Positions 1 to 6,080 are shown, counted from the first letter of the stretch. The stretch: DNA of 15,198 nt from RUG563 sp964549135 (GCA_964549135.1 CAZJUJ010000063.1:1-15198); one strand, 5' to 3'. Made by a program: numbers and translations. The notes: generated from the sequence alone by a model not told the origin.

Positions 1-51
1 GAGAATTCTGCTGTCGTTCTCTTTACACCCCAACATTTGACAAAGAACCAG

Positions 52-90
52 AAAAGGACTGAAACCTTGTATCAAAGTCTCAGTCCTTTT
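52..90 (-). terminator. Intrinsic terminator after the tRNA-Ser pair
   Basis: Read on the minus strand, the sequence right after the encoded CCA of the first tRNA forms a hairpin with arms AAAAGGACTGA and TCAGTCCTTTT around a loop of about 17 bases. A T-rich tail (TTTTCTGGTTCTTTG) follows. It sits one base past the tRNA end, so it should terminate the two-tRNA transcript. Confidence 0.8.
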
Positions 91-91
91 A

Positions 92-183
92 TGGCGGAGA
101 AGGAGGGATTTGAACCCTCGCTACGATTCACTCGTACTACTCCCTTAGCAGGGGAGCCCCTTCGGCCACTTGGGTACTTCTCC
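92..183 (-). tRNA. tRNA-Ser (anticodon GCU)
   Basis: This is a serine tRNA on the minus strand. The 7-bp acceptor stem GGAGAAG/CTTCTCC is followed by discriminator G and an encoded CCA (92-94). The T arm carries the GGTTCAAATCC core. The anticodon loop CTGCTAA has anticodon GCT at 147-149 and should read AGC/AGU codons. A long variable arm (GTACGAGTGAATCGTAG region) makes this a class II tRNA, as expected for serine. Length is 92 nt with CCA. It is the downstream member of a pair, 54 nt after tRNA-Ser(UGA). Confidence 0.97.
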
Positions 184-237
184 ATGAAAAAACCATCCCG
201 GCAATGGGCCAACATGCCGTTCGCGCTGGCAGGAAAA

Positions 238-326
238 TGGCGGAGAGAGAGGGATTCGAACCCCCGGTGCCTTTCAGCATCACTGGTTTTCAAGACCAGC
301 GCCATAAACCACTCGGCCATCTCTCC
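238..326 (-). tRNA. tRNA-Ser (anticodon UGA)
   Basis: This is a second serine tRNA on the minus strand. The acceptor stem GGAGAGA/TCTCTCC is followed by discriminator G and an encoded CCA (238-240). The anticodon stem CTGGT/ACCAG encloses loop CTTGAAA with anticodon TGA at 290-292, which reads UCN-type codons, mainly UCA. The T arm has GGTTCGAATCC, and the long variable arm is typical of serine tRNAs. It lies about 40 nt downstream of a consensus promoter and is the first gene of the two-tRNA unit. Confidence 0.97.
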
Positions 327-365
327 GCGTCTTGCGACTGACGGCCTCGCCGGAAGCGCTTAATC

Positions 366-394
366 AGTATAGCATCTTCCATGCGCCTTGTCAA
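366..394 (-). promoter_or_regulatory. Consensus sigma-A promoter for the tRNA-Ser pair
   Basis: On the minus strand there is a perfect -35 TTGACA (389-394), a 17-bp spacer and a -10 TATACT (366-371). The tRNA 5' end at 326 is about 33 nt downstream of the expected start site. It is as close to consensus as any promoter in the window, which fits a stable-RNA gene. Confidence 0.88.
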
Positions 395-511
395 TCCCTA
401 AAAAGAAAAAAATCGCCGCATTCGCGCAAAAAAACATCAACGCAACCGCTCATGATAAACATCACCGTTTTGCTGAAGTGTAAATTGTGTCGTTCTGCTA
501 AAGGAGTATGG

Positions 512-945
512 TAGGATACGTTCTTGGACGTGCATACAGGCCGCATCCGCTTGAGATCAAAGATCGACACATGAGTAACAGGAAGATCAGCATTGCTCTG
601 CCGGAAGGGACATGNNNNNNNNNNNNNNNNNNNNNNNNNNNNNNNNNNNNNNNNNNNNNNNNNNNNNNNNNNNNNNNNNNNNNNNNNNNNNNNNNNNNNN
701 NNNNNNNNNNNNNNCACGATACGTTCTTGGACGTGCAAGCAGACCGTGTCCGTTTGAGATCAAAGATCGACGCATAAGTAGCAGGAAGATCAGTATTGCT
801 CTGCCGGAAGGGACATGCACGATACGTTCTTGGACGTGCAAGCAGACCGTGTCCGTTTGAGATCAAAGATCGGCACATGAGTAACGGGAAGATCAGCATT
901 ACTCTGCCGGAAGGGGAATGCATGATGCGTTCTTGGACGTGCAGG
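512..945. repeat. 103-bp tandem repeat array (interrupted by assembly gap)
   Basis: Three full units are visible at 512-614, 715-817 and 818-920, with a partial fourth from 921 that loses similarity near 945. Copies 2 and 3 start exactly 103 bp apart and are identical over their first half or so. By eye, about 9 of 103 positions differ between copies 2 and 3 and about 12 between copies 1 and 2, mostly transitions. The conserved cores are GATACGTTCTTGGACGTGCA, TTGAGATCAAAGATCG and CTCTGCCGGAAGGG. The period is 1 modulo 3 and one minus-strand frame contains a stop, so a repeated protein is unlikely. There are no unique spacers, so this is not CRISPR. Bases 488-511 look like a decayed extension of a further unit. 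Function is unknown. Confidence 0.9.
615..714. other. Assembly gap of exactly 100 N
   Basis: The N run is exactly 100 bases and sits between two repeat units. The flanking units would be 206 bases apart if one complete unit were missing, but the observed offset is 203. The gap length is therefore probably a placeholder, and the true array may hold one or many more 103-bp units. Confidence 0.92.
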
Positions 946-1210
946 ATTGCTGCACTTTTGCCTGTCAGAAAGCAAGAAGGCGCGATACGCCCCGGAGAAT
1001 GCAGGATGACCGCTGGTTGCGCCGAGCAACAAAAACGATGGCACACGCAAGGCGTCACGCGCCGGTATCGCGCTCATTTTCCGCCCATTCATTTCCTGGC
1101 CATCCACCGCCTGTCGTCCATCCCCAGCTCGCGCGCCTCCGGTCGTTCATTCCCTTGGTAACTGTTCCCGCCGATCCTCTTCCTGGCAAACGCCTCACAA
1201 AAGCACATAG

Positions 1211-1260
1211 AAAAGCAGGGCTGTCCCGGCATAACTACATCATCCGAAAAACAGCCCCGC
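1211..1260 (-). terminator. Probable terminator of the dehydrogenase gene
   Basis: On the minus strand, arms GCGGGGCTGT and ACAGCCCTGC (one G-T pair) enclose a loop of about 26 bases and are followed by TTTTCT. It lies about 175 bases past the stop of the dehydrogenase gene. The loop is long, so confidence is moderate. Confidence 0.6.
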
Positions 1261-1434
1261 ATAATCGCCTCGCATGAAAGCGCCCCCGGTGTGATCCCAG
1301 CATCCGAAAACGCTCTGGCGTGTTTGCGGGATCAAAAGCAGCCCCGACATCCTGACAATATCCGGCCCACTCGCATCATCCCAAAGCGCGCTCGCATCAT
1401 CCAACGCATCCCCGTGCCGCGTCCCTGCCTTTTT

Positions 1435-2481
1435 TCAGTCCGCTCCCAGACGCCAGTGCATGGGATAGGTATGATACCGGGCGAAGGGCAATTTATCTAT
1501 GGTGATATAGCCCGCCGGGGCAAGCAGCACATCCGGGATACGGTTTACAATGGTGGCGCAGGTATGGGCCACCGTATCGGGCTTGGAAACGGAAAAATGG
1601 ACATCCGGCTCGCCATGGATTTTGAAATCGCATAGGTCGCCCTCCCCCTTTTCATAGACCTTGCCGATGCATTGGGTTTCCACCACGATCCCCTGATGGG
1701 TGATAGTGGTCACCACGGCGCTCATGCCGATGGCGCAGCCCTTTTCGATGGTCTGCCCCAGGGTCTGGCTATGCAGATCATGCGCCGCCAGCACCGGCAC
1801 GGCCTTCTGCTTGGTTTTTTCGATGCTCCAGCCCATTTTCATGCAGAGGGCCTCATTGCTGTTCCAGACATAGGCGGGCAGATCCAGGCTATGGGCAATC
1901 TGCCTTTCAAATTCCTCCGGGGTCATGCCCACGCCATGCGCCCGAGCCAGGGCGATGCCGTAATCCTCCACATTATAGCTGACCGCGCCCTCAATTTCGC
2001 TGATTTTATGCACGCCGCCTGCGATGCACGCCGGCAGATTGACCCAGAAAACATCCTGCATCCCGCTGCCCACCAGCGTGCAGCCCGTGCGCTTGGCCAG
2101 GGCATCCAATTGATTGGCAATGGCCGGCGCGGTCGTCCAGGCATAGAGCGTCTCCTCCGATGTGGTAATGACGTTGATACCCCGGCTCAGGCATTCGGTG
2201 ATTTCCCGGTGCATATCCGTCAGATAGCTTTGCAGGGTCAGAACGGCAATATCCGCATCGCATTGATCCAGCACGGTATCCGCACTTCTCTTGATTTTTA
2301 CCCCCGTCGTGCGGCCGATGCCCGCCACCTCGCCGATATCCCGATCAATCAGCTCTTCGGATATATCGATGGCCCCAACAATTTCTGCGCCTTTTTCCAT
2401 CAATTGGCGCATGATGACCCGGCCCATCTTGCCGCAGCCAAACTGCACCACCCGGATTTTATCCCATGCCTCCTGATGCAT
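1435..2481 (-). CDS. ord: 2,4-diaminopentanoate dehydrogenase-like oxidoreductase
   Basis: The likely reaction is NAD(P)-dependent oxidative deamination of 2,4-diaminopentanoate to 2-amino-4-oxopentanoate, a cytoplasmic step of clostridial ornithine fermentation. The protein has 348 residues from the chosen start, about the family length. An N-terminal Rossmann fold carries FGCGKMGR (14-21) and then GAIDIS (36-41), as in dihydrodipicolinate-reductase-like enzymes. Segments recalled as typical of clostridial Ord proteins include INVITTSEE, GSGMQDVFWVNL and SYNVEDYGIALARAHG. The start at 2481 is preferred because AGGAGG lies 9 nt upstream. An in-frame ATG at 2577 would add 32 unconserved residues and lacks a ribosome-binding site. 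The gene stands alone, divergent from the secreted hydrolase, and no other ornithine-pathway gene is in the window. A related substrate cannot be excluded. Confidence 0.83.
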   Translation of the reverse strand: MHQEAWDKIRVVQFGCGKMGRVIMRQLMEKGAEIVGAIDISEELIDRDIGEVAGIGRTTGVKIKRSADTVLDQCDADIAVLTLQSYLTDMHREITECLSRGINVITTSEETLYAWTTAPAIANQLDALAKRTGCTLVGSGMQDVFWVNLPACIAGGVHKISEIEGAVSYNVEDYGIALARAHGVGMTPEEFERQIAHSLDLPAYVWNSNEALCMKMGWSIEKTKQKAVPVLAAHDLHSQTLGQTIEKGCAIGMSAVVTTITHQGIVVETQCIGKVYEKGEGDLCDFKIHGEPDVHFSVSKPDTVAHTCATIVNRIPDVLLAPAGYITIDKLPFARYHTYPMHWRLGAD

Positions 2482-2583
2482 GCTTCCCCACCTCCTGAAA
2501 AAAGGATGCGCCGTCCGGGGCATTTCCATGCATGCAGCGGCTGTAAATTTTCCTGCGTATTTCTTTTCCTCCTGCATAAACTG

Positions 2584-2592
2584 TGGTATACT
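2584..2592 (+). promoter_or_regulatory. Extended -10 element for the secreted MBL-fold gene
   Basis: TGG followed by TATACT (2587-2592) forms an extended -10 with no good -35 at the expected distance. The start site would fall near 2599, just before the AAGGAGG at 2602-2608, giving a very short leader. The palindromic GTATAC could also serve the divergent dehydrogenase gene, but I saw no convincing minus-strand -35. Confidence 0.45.
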
Positions 2593-2617
2593 CTTGGCAT
2601 GAAGGAGGTGACTTTAC

Positions 2618-3784
2618 CTGAAGAGAATCGCTGTATTTTTTCTCGCGCTGCTTTTGCTTCTGCCGTCCCTTGCCCTGGCCGAGGAGGAGGGGCAGGTGGA
2701 TTTTATCTGCCTCAATATCGGCAAGGCGGATTGCATTCTGCTTTTATCGGATGAAAAGGCCTATCTCATCGATACCGGCTATGAGCAGAATGCCCCGGCG
2801 ATTTTTGCCATGCTGGAAAGCCTGGGCATAACCCATCTTCACGGCGTTTTTCTGACCCATTGCCATGAGGATCACAAGGGCGGGCTGATGGCGCTGGCAA
2901 AGAGCGAAATTGCGGTGGATGCCTGGTATGCCGCGAAAATCTATCATGATGTAAAGGCGGAAAAGCATCCCATGCTGCTGTCTGCCAGGGAGCGGGGCGC
3001 GTCCGTCACCTGGCTATCCGCCGGGGACAGCATTCCCGTTTCCGATACCAGCGCGTTTTATGTGCTGGGGCCCGTCAGCAAAAATGAAGAAAATGAAAAT
3101 AACAATTCCCTGGTGGTGGGCTTTTCCTCCCCCCATGGCAGCATCCTGCTTGCCGGGGATATGAAGGAGGAGGAGGAAGCGGAGCTGCTCAAAACCGGCT
3201 GTCTTTCCGCCTATGATGTTCTGAAGGCGGGCCATCATGGCGGCGGCAAGGCCAGTTCCCTTGCCTTTCTCCAGGCCGTGCGGCCAAGGGCGGCGCTGAT
3301 CCTGACCAGCACCCCGGAGGAAGCGGATACCCCCGCCGCCTCCACCCTGAATCGCCTTGCCGCCGTGGGCTGCACAAGCTATGTATCCCAGGATTTTCAG
3401 GATGCCATCTGGCTCACCCTGAAAAACGGCGATATTTCCGTTTATGACGTCGCTTTTCAGCAGCTCCCCGCCCGGGAAAAAAATATCCAATTGACCATCG
3501 ATCAGGAGGACGACCGGCTGATCATCGAAAATACCGGTACGGACGCCGTTTCGCTCCTTGATTGGCAGGTCTATTCCTCCAAGGGCAATGATCTTCTTCC
3601 CCTTCCCGATCACATTCTGGAGGCCGGAGAAAGCTATATCATCGGCTCCCGCAAAAGCGAAAAGGAATATCAGCTGCTCTGGGATCTTAAACGGGTATGG
3701 CATAAGAGCAAGCTGGATCATGCCATTCTCTATGACGCCTTTGGACGGCCCGTTGCCTGCACCGATAACGGCATGCCGGAATAG
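2618..3784 (+). CDS. Secreted MBL-fold (ComEC C-terminal-like) hydrolase with lamin-tail-like domain, apparent CTG start
   Basis: This is an exported metallo-beta-lactamase-fold protein of 388 residues, most like the isolated ComEC/Rec2 C-terminal domain. The substrate is unknown, with nucleic acid or a phosphodiester possible. Initiation at CTG 2618 gives a textbook signal peptide: KR, a hydrophobic run of mostly Leu/Ala/Phe, and a likely cut after Ala21 (ALA/E). Metal-binding residues are THCHEDHKGG (H81, H83, D85, H86), AGD (D181) and GHHGG (H206-H207). A C-terminal beta-rich domain (about 288-384) resembles a lamin-tail domain. An AAGGAGG lies 9 nt before CTG 2618, and a stop at 2609-2611 rules out upstream starts. 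The later TTG at 2654 has no ribosome-binding site and would destroy the signal. It probably shares a transcript with the next gene, 35 nt downstream. Confidence 0.85.
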   Translation: MKRIAVFFLALLLLLPSLALAEEEGQVDFICLNIGKADCILLLSDEKAYLIDTGYEQNAPAIFAMLESLGITHLHGVFLTHCHEDHKGGLMALAKSEIAVDAWYAAKIYHDVKAEKHPMLLSARERGASVTWLSAGDSIPVSDTSAFYVLGPVSKNEENENNNSLVVGFSSPHGSILLAGDMKEEEEAELLKTGCLSAYDVLKAGHHGGGKASSLAFLQAVRPRAALILTSTPEEADTPAASTLNRLAAVGCTSYVSQDFQDAIWLTLKNGDISVYDVAFQQLPAREKNIQLTIDQEDDRLIIENTGTDAVSLLDWQVYSSKGNDLLPLPDHILEAGESYIIGSRKSEKEYQLLWDLKRVWHKSKLDHAILYDAFGRPVACTDNGMPE

Positions 3785-3819
3785 AATATGGTATAGCCTC
3801 TTGGAAAGGAGGAAATGCC

Positions 3820-4431
3820 ATGAAGGAAAAGTATCCCTGCCCCTGCGGCGGATATTCGCCCTCCCCCGCGCCCTGGGATCGCCCCCCATCCCCGCCCCCC
3901 GGCGGGTTTCTCATGCAGCGGATTCTGGGCAGCGGACAGATAAACTTCCGCCGGAAATGCTATCAGCTCTGCCCGTCCTGCCTTCCGGATACCGGCTGCA
4001 GGCCGCTTACCCTTGCCGATGTGCAGATCGGCGGCGCGCCCCTCTGGGAGGAAGCGCCCTGCCATGAAAAAAATGCCGTGCTGCTCCGCGTCACGCTGCC
4101 CCTCATTCTGTTTTTCCGGGATGGGGCCTGCCTGCACCGGGCGGAGGCCGCCATTGAGGAAACACTTACGCTGCGCTTTCAGTGCCCGCCCTGCCAATGC
4201 TGGCGCGGCCAGATCACCGTGCAGGCGGCGGCGCGGCTCTGCGGCCAGGGCTGCGTAAGGGAGAATGGCTGCGTAGAAACGCCCCTGGAGGTGGAAATGC
4301 ACGCCTATCTCATCGCCCCCTGCAGTGTGGGCGGCGGCCCGCAGCCCTGCTGCCCGCCGCAAAAGCCCTGGTATCCCCAGCCGCGCTTTGATCCCTATCA
4401 GGATCTCTTTCCCCCCGGCTGCCAGCGGTAA
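3820..4431 (+). CDS. Cys- and Pro-rich protein of unknown function
   Basis: I do not recognise this protein with confidence. It has 203 residues, and AAAGGAGG ends 7 nt before the ATG. It contains about 18 cysteines, mostly in short pairs or triplets (CPC near 7-9, CYQLCPSC at 47-54, CPPCQC in the middle, CC near the end). The N-terminus is Pro-rich (about 7-29), and so is the C-terminus (PCCPPQKPWYPQP region). No signal peptide is evident. The hydrophobic stretch VLLRVTLPLILFF is followed by alternating beta-like sequence, which faintly resembles SPOCS/DUF3794 spore-coat domains. That is only an impression. Its position behind the secreted hydrolase, with a shared terminator after it, suggests co-expression. 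A spore-coat or metal/disulfide-structured role is possible but unproven. Confidence 0.72.
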   Translation: MKEKYPCPCGGYSPSPAPWDRPPSPPPGGFLMQRILGSGQINFRRKCYQLCPSCLPDTGCRPLTLADVQIGGAPLWEEAPCHEKNAVLLRVTLPLILFFRDGACLHRAEAAIEETLTLRFQCPPCQCWRGQITVQAAARLCGQGCVRENGCVETPLEVEMHAYLIAPCSVGGGPQPCCPPQKPWYPQPRFDPYQDLFPPGCQR

Positions 4432-4439
4432 ACGCCTTT

Positions 4440-4475
4440 CGTCCCCGAAGCGATGCTTTCGGGGACGATTTTTTT
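4440..4475 (+). terminator. Strong intrinsic terminator
   Basis: CGTCCCCGAA and TTCGGGGACG form a near-perfect stem with a short loop (GCGATGCT), followed by ATTTTTTT. It begins 9 nt after the stop of the Cys/Pro-rich gene and ends that plus-strand unit. Confidence 0.93.
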
Positions 4476-4494
4476 CGCAGGAAAAAATATGCCC

Positions 4495-4534
4495 AAAAAT
4501 GCGGCGTGCGCCGTGATGCCGCACAGCGCACGCC
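4495..4534 (-). terminator. Intrinsic terminator of the small Cys-rich membrane gene
   Basis: On the minus strand a perfect 9-bp stem, GGCGTGCGC/GCGCACGCC, encloses a 14-nt loop and is followed by GCATTTTT. It lies about 30 nt past the stop of the 56-residue gene. No T tract follows it on the plus strand. Confidence 0.78.
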
Positions 4535-4563
4535 TGGAGAAGAAAAGGAGGTGTGGGTGGTTT

Positions 4564-4734
4564 TCAGCTTCCGCCGTCCGCCTTGGTGGGGACGGCGTTT
4601 TTTCGGCAGCATTTGCCGGAAAAGGGGCAGCAGGCGCATTTGCCAAGGCATTTCCGGCGCAGTACGCCCCGAAGCAGCATCAGCCCTGCCGCGCAGAGGA
4701 TTATCAGCCCAAAGATCCATACCGCAGACATCAT
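4564..4734 (-). CDS. Small Cys-rich single-span membrane protein (FeoB-associated-like)
   Basis: This 56-residue gene is easy to miss because of its size. One hydrophobic segment (about 4-22: AVWIFGLIILCAAGLML) is followed by a basic stretch (RGVLRRK) and a cysteine cluster, KCLGKCACC and then KCC (C29, C33, C35, C36, C42, C43). That order, one membrane span then a basic turn then clustered cysteines, matches the FeoB-associated Cys-rich membrane protein family. No feoA or feoB is present here. GGGAG lies 7 nt before the chosen ATG at 4734; a second ATG follows at once. The gene has its own consensus promoter, a DtxR-like palindrome near the start site and its own terminator, which supports a real gene. 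A role in ferrous-iron handling is inferred from family and operator, not proven. Confidence 0.75.
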   Translation of the reverse strand: MMSAVWIFGLIILCAAGLMLLRGVLRRKCLGKCACCPFSGKCCRKNAVPTKADGGS

Positions 4735-4856
4735 CCATGCACTCCCTGCCGGCGGCAGAATGTTAAAACCAGGGCCCGCTGCGCCGCCGAATCACGGGGC
4801 CGCCGCTTCATACTATGCATCGGTTCGCCCAACGGGCAATCCCCCTGCTGTCCGTA

Positions 4857-4874
4857 AGTTAGTCTTATCTAACT
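4857..4874. promoter_or_regulatory. Palindromic operator, DtxR/IdeR-like (putative iron control)
   Basis: AGTTAG and CTAACT form a perfect 6-bp inverted repeat around 6 central bases. The GTTAG...CTAAC arms match the core of known DtxR/IdeR-family sites. It spans roughly +3 to +20 relative to the expected start site of the small Cys-rich gene, so a bound repressor would block transcription. The flanking GTCC and GGAC extend the symmetry, so an RNA hairpin is an alternative. Confidence 0.6.
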
Positions 4875-4883
4875 CACAAGGAC

Positions 4884-4912
4884 AGTATACACGCCGCCGC
4901 AGGATTTGTCAA
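4884..4912 (-). promoter_or_regulatory. Consensus sigma-A promoter for the small Cys-rich gene
   Basis: On the minus strand a perfect -35 TTGACA (4907-4912), a 17-bp spacer and -10 TATACT (4884-4889) predict a start near 4877. This gives a leader of about 140 nt before the ATG at 4734. Confidence 0.85.
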
Positions 4913-4975
4913 GCATTTGTGCGAAAAAAATTTCGAATGATTTTCGGCAGGCGCAAGCGCGCCCGGGCTGCCGGC

Positions 4976-5018
4976 AAAAAAGCCGATGCTTCTGCCCGGC
5001 GGCAAATGAAGCATCGGC
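4976..5018 (-). terminator. Strong intrinsic terminator of the AAA+ ATPase gene
   Basis: On the minus strand a perfect 11-bp stem, GCCGATGCTTC/GAAGCATCGGC, is followed directly by TTTTTT. It lies 30 nt after the stop of the ATPase gene and ends the isomerase-ATPase unit. Confidence 0.93.
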
Positions 5019-5048
5019 GTTTTCAGGCTTTCGCCCGTTTGCGGCGGC

Positions 5049-6080
5049 TTATTTCTGTTCCGCCTGGCTGTCCTTTTCCAAATCCTCCTTGGTCAGACGC
5101 ATCAGCCGCTCCCGGGTGATTTCCTCCCTTTCCTCCGCCAGCCTGTCGGCCTGGGCGGCGATGGTTCTTTCAAATAGATTGCGCACGCCCCGGGCATTGC
5201 CAAAGCCCTTCACATCCCGGCTCTCCCGGGCAAGAATCTCCATCAGCGTATCCAGGGCCGTTTCCTCCAAGGTATATCCGCTCTTTTCGCAGCGCATGAG
5301 GAAAATCCCTTTCATTTCCTCCAGCGAATAATCCGGGAAATGCAGGAAGCGATTGAAGCGGGATTCCAGGCCGGGATTGGAATGGATGAATTCCTCCATC
5401 AGCTCCGTATACCCCGCCGCGATCACCACCAGATCCTCCCGATGATCCTCCATGGCCTTGAGAATGGTATCCACCGCCTCCTGGCCGAATTCATCTCCCG
5501 TGCGATTGGTCAGGGCATAGGCCTCGTCAATAAACAGCACGCCGCCCAGGGCCTTTTCAATCACCCCGGCGGTTTTGATGGCCGTCTGCCCCACATAGCC
5601 CGCCACCAGCCCGGAGCGATCCACCTCTACCAGATGCCCCTTGCTCAGCACGCCCAGGGCTTTATAGATTCGGGCCATCAGCCGGGCGATCATGGTTTTC
5701 CCCGTGCCGGGATTGCCGGAAAAGACCATGTGCAGCGAAAGCTCCGGGGCGGGCAGATCATGGGCCTTGCGCATTTTGCAGATTTCGATCCAGTTGATCA
5801 GGCTGTCTACCTCTTCCTTGATCGCATCAAGGCCGATGCAGCCATGCAATTCTTCCCGAAGCTCCTCTATGCTTTCCGGCTTTTCCGCATCCTTTTCCGC
5901 TGCCTCGGGCTGGGAAAGAGCATTTTCCGCCTGAACGGCAGGCGTTTTTTCCGCCGGGGCGGCCTTTTCCTTCTCCTCGGGACGGCCCCAAAGATCGCTC
6001 CCAATCGATTGCATCCGGCTTCTCAGCAGCCCCTGCATGATTTCATTCTGCATCCTGATGATTTCGTCCTTCCGTTCCAT
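5049..6080 (-). CDS. CbbX/SpoVK-type AAA+ ATPase
   Basis: This is a cytoplasmic AAA+ ATPase of 343 residues in the CbbX/SpoVK/EccA-like group. Such proteins typically form hexameric remodelling machines; the client here is unknown. Residues 1-70 are charged and low in complexity (Ala/Glu/Lys-rich, probably a flexible linker). The AAA+ core shows Walker A GNPGTGKT (122-129), pore-loop-like GYVGQ (161-165), Walker B VLFIDEAY (181-188), sensor 1 region VVIAAGY (218-224) and arginine-finger-like SRF (240-242). A C-terminal lid contains GNARGVRNLFER. AAAGGAG lies 9 nt before the ATG, inside the 3' end of the upstream TIM-barrel gene, which it overlaps by 38 bases. The two are therefore co-transcribed and possibly translationally coupled. 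No Rubisco gene is near, so the CbbX name refers to fold only. Confidence 0.9.
   Translation of the reverse strand: MERKDEIIRMQNEIMQGLLRSRMQSIGSDLWGRPEEKEKAAPAEKTPAVQAENALSQPEAAEKDAEKPESIEELREELHGCIGLDAIKEEVDSLINWIEICKMRKAHDLPAPELSLHMVFSGNPGTGKTMIARLMARIYKALGVLSKGHLVEVDRSGLVAGYVGQTAIKTAGVIEKALGGVLFIDEAYALTNRTGDEFGQEAVDTILKAMEDHREDLVVIAAGYTELMEEFIHSNPGLESRFNRFLHFPDYSLEEMKGIFLMRCEKSGYTLEETALDTLMEILARESRDVKGFGNARGVRNLFERTIAAQADRLAEEREEITRERLMRLTKEDLEKDSQAEQK

Larger units (their letters stand above)
395..1434. other. Stretch of about 1 kb without a supportable gene
   Basis: Open frames cross this region on both strands. None has a usable ribosome-binding site, recognisable domains or a frame that survives the 103-bp repeat periodicity. 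From left to right it contains the upstream flank of the tRNA promoter, an A/T-rich piece (395-511), the tandem repeat with its assembly gap (512-945), and a non-repetitive noncoding piece (946-1210). It ends with the terminator region of the dehydrogenase gene (1211-1434). In that last part, the arms GATCCC (1293-1298) and GGGATC (1328-1333) could form a hairpin in the dehydrogenase 3' region. It has no T tract, so I do not call it a terminator. Confidence 0.6.
4735..5048. other. Intergenic stretch of 314 bases: leader, operator, promoter and terminator
   Basis: Read on the minus strand from high to low coordinates, this holds the terminator of the AAA+ ATPase gene, then about 60 bases with no recognisable element. 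Next come the promoter and palindromic operator of the small Cys-rich gene, and then its leader of about 140 nt. The leader contains a short open frame (start at 4820 or 4811) whose TGA at 4731-4733 overlaps the ATG at 4734. Confidence 0.65.

Noticed and set aside
37..363. Open frames on both strands over 37-363
   Set aside because: They are translations through two tRNA genes; the tRNA structures explain the sequence.
512..945. CRISPR array
   Set aside because: The whole 103-bp unit is repeated with no unique spacers, and no cas gene is near.
498..1161. Several long overlapping frames across the repeat array on both strands
   Set aside because: They run through the N gap, have no ribosome-binding site, and the 103-bp period shifts the frame in every unit. 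They are by-products of the repeat.
4573..4603. Plus-strand hairpin GCCGTCC/GGACGGC followed by T6, resembling a terminator
   Set aside because: It lies within the 3' end of the small minus-strand gene, and the plus-strand unit already ends at 4475. Without a plus-strand gene before it, it cannot be assigned, although it could limit antisense transcription.
4506..5119. Plus-strand frames antisense to the small Cys-rich gene, one near an AAGGAGG at 4545-4551
   Set aside because: The products are Arg-rich with no domain, and they overlap a terminator, a consensus promoter and the small minus-strand gene. The best explanation is antisense shadow.
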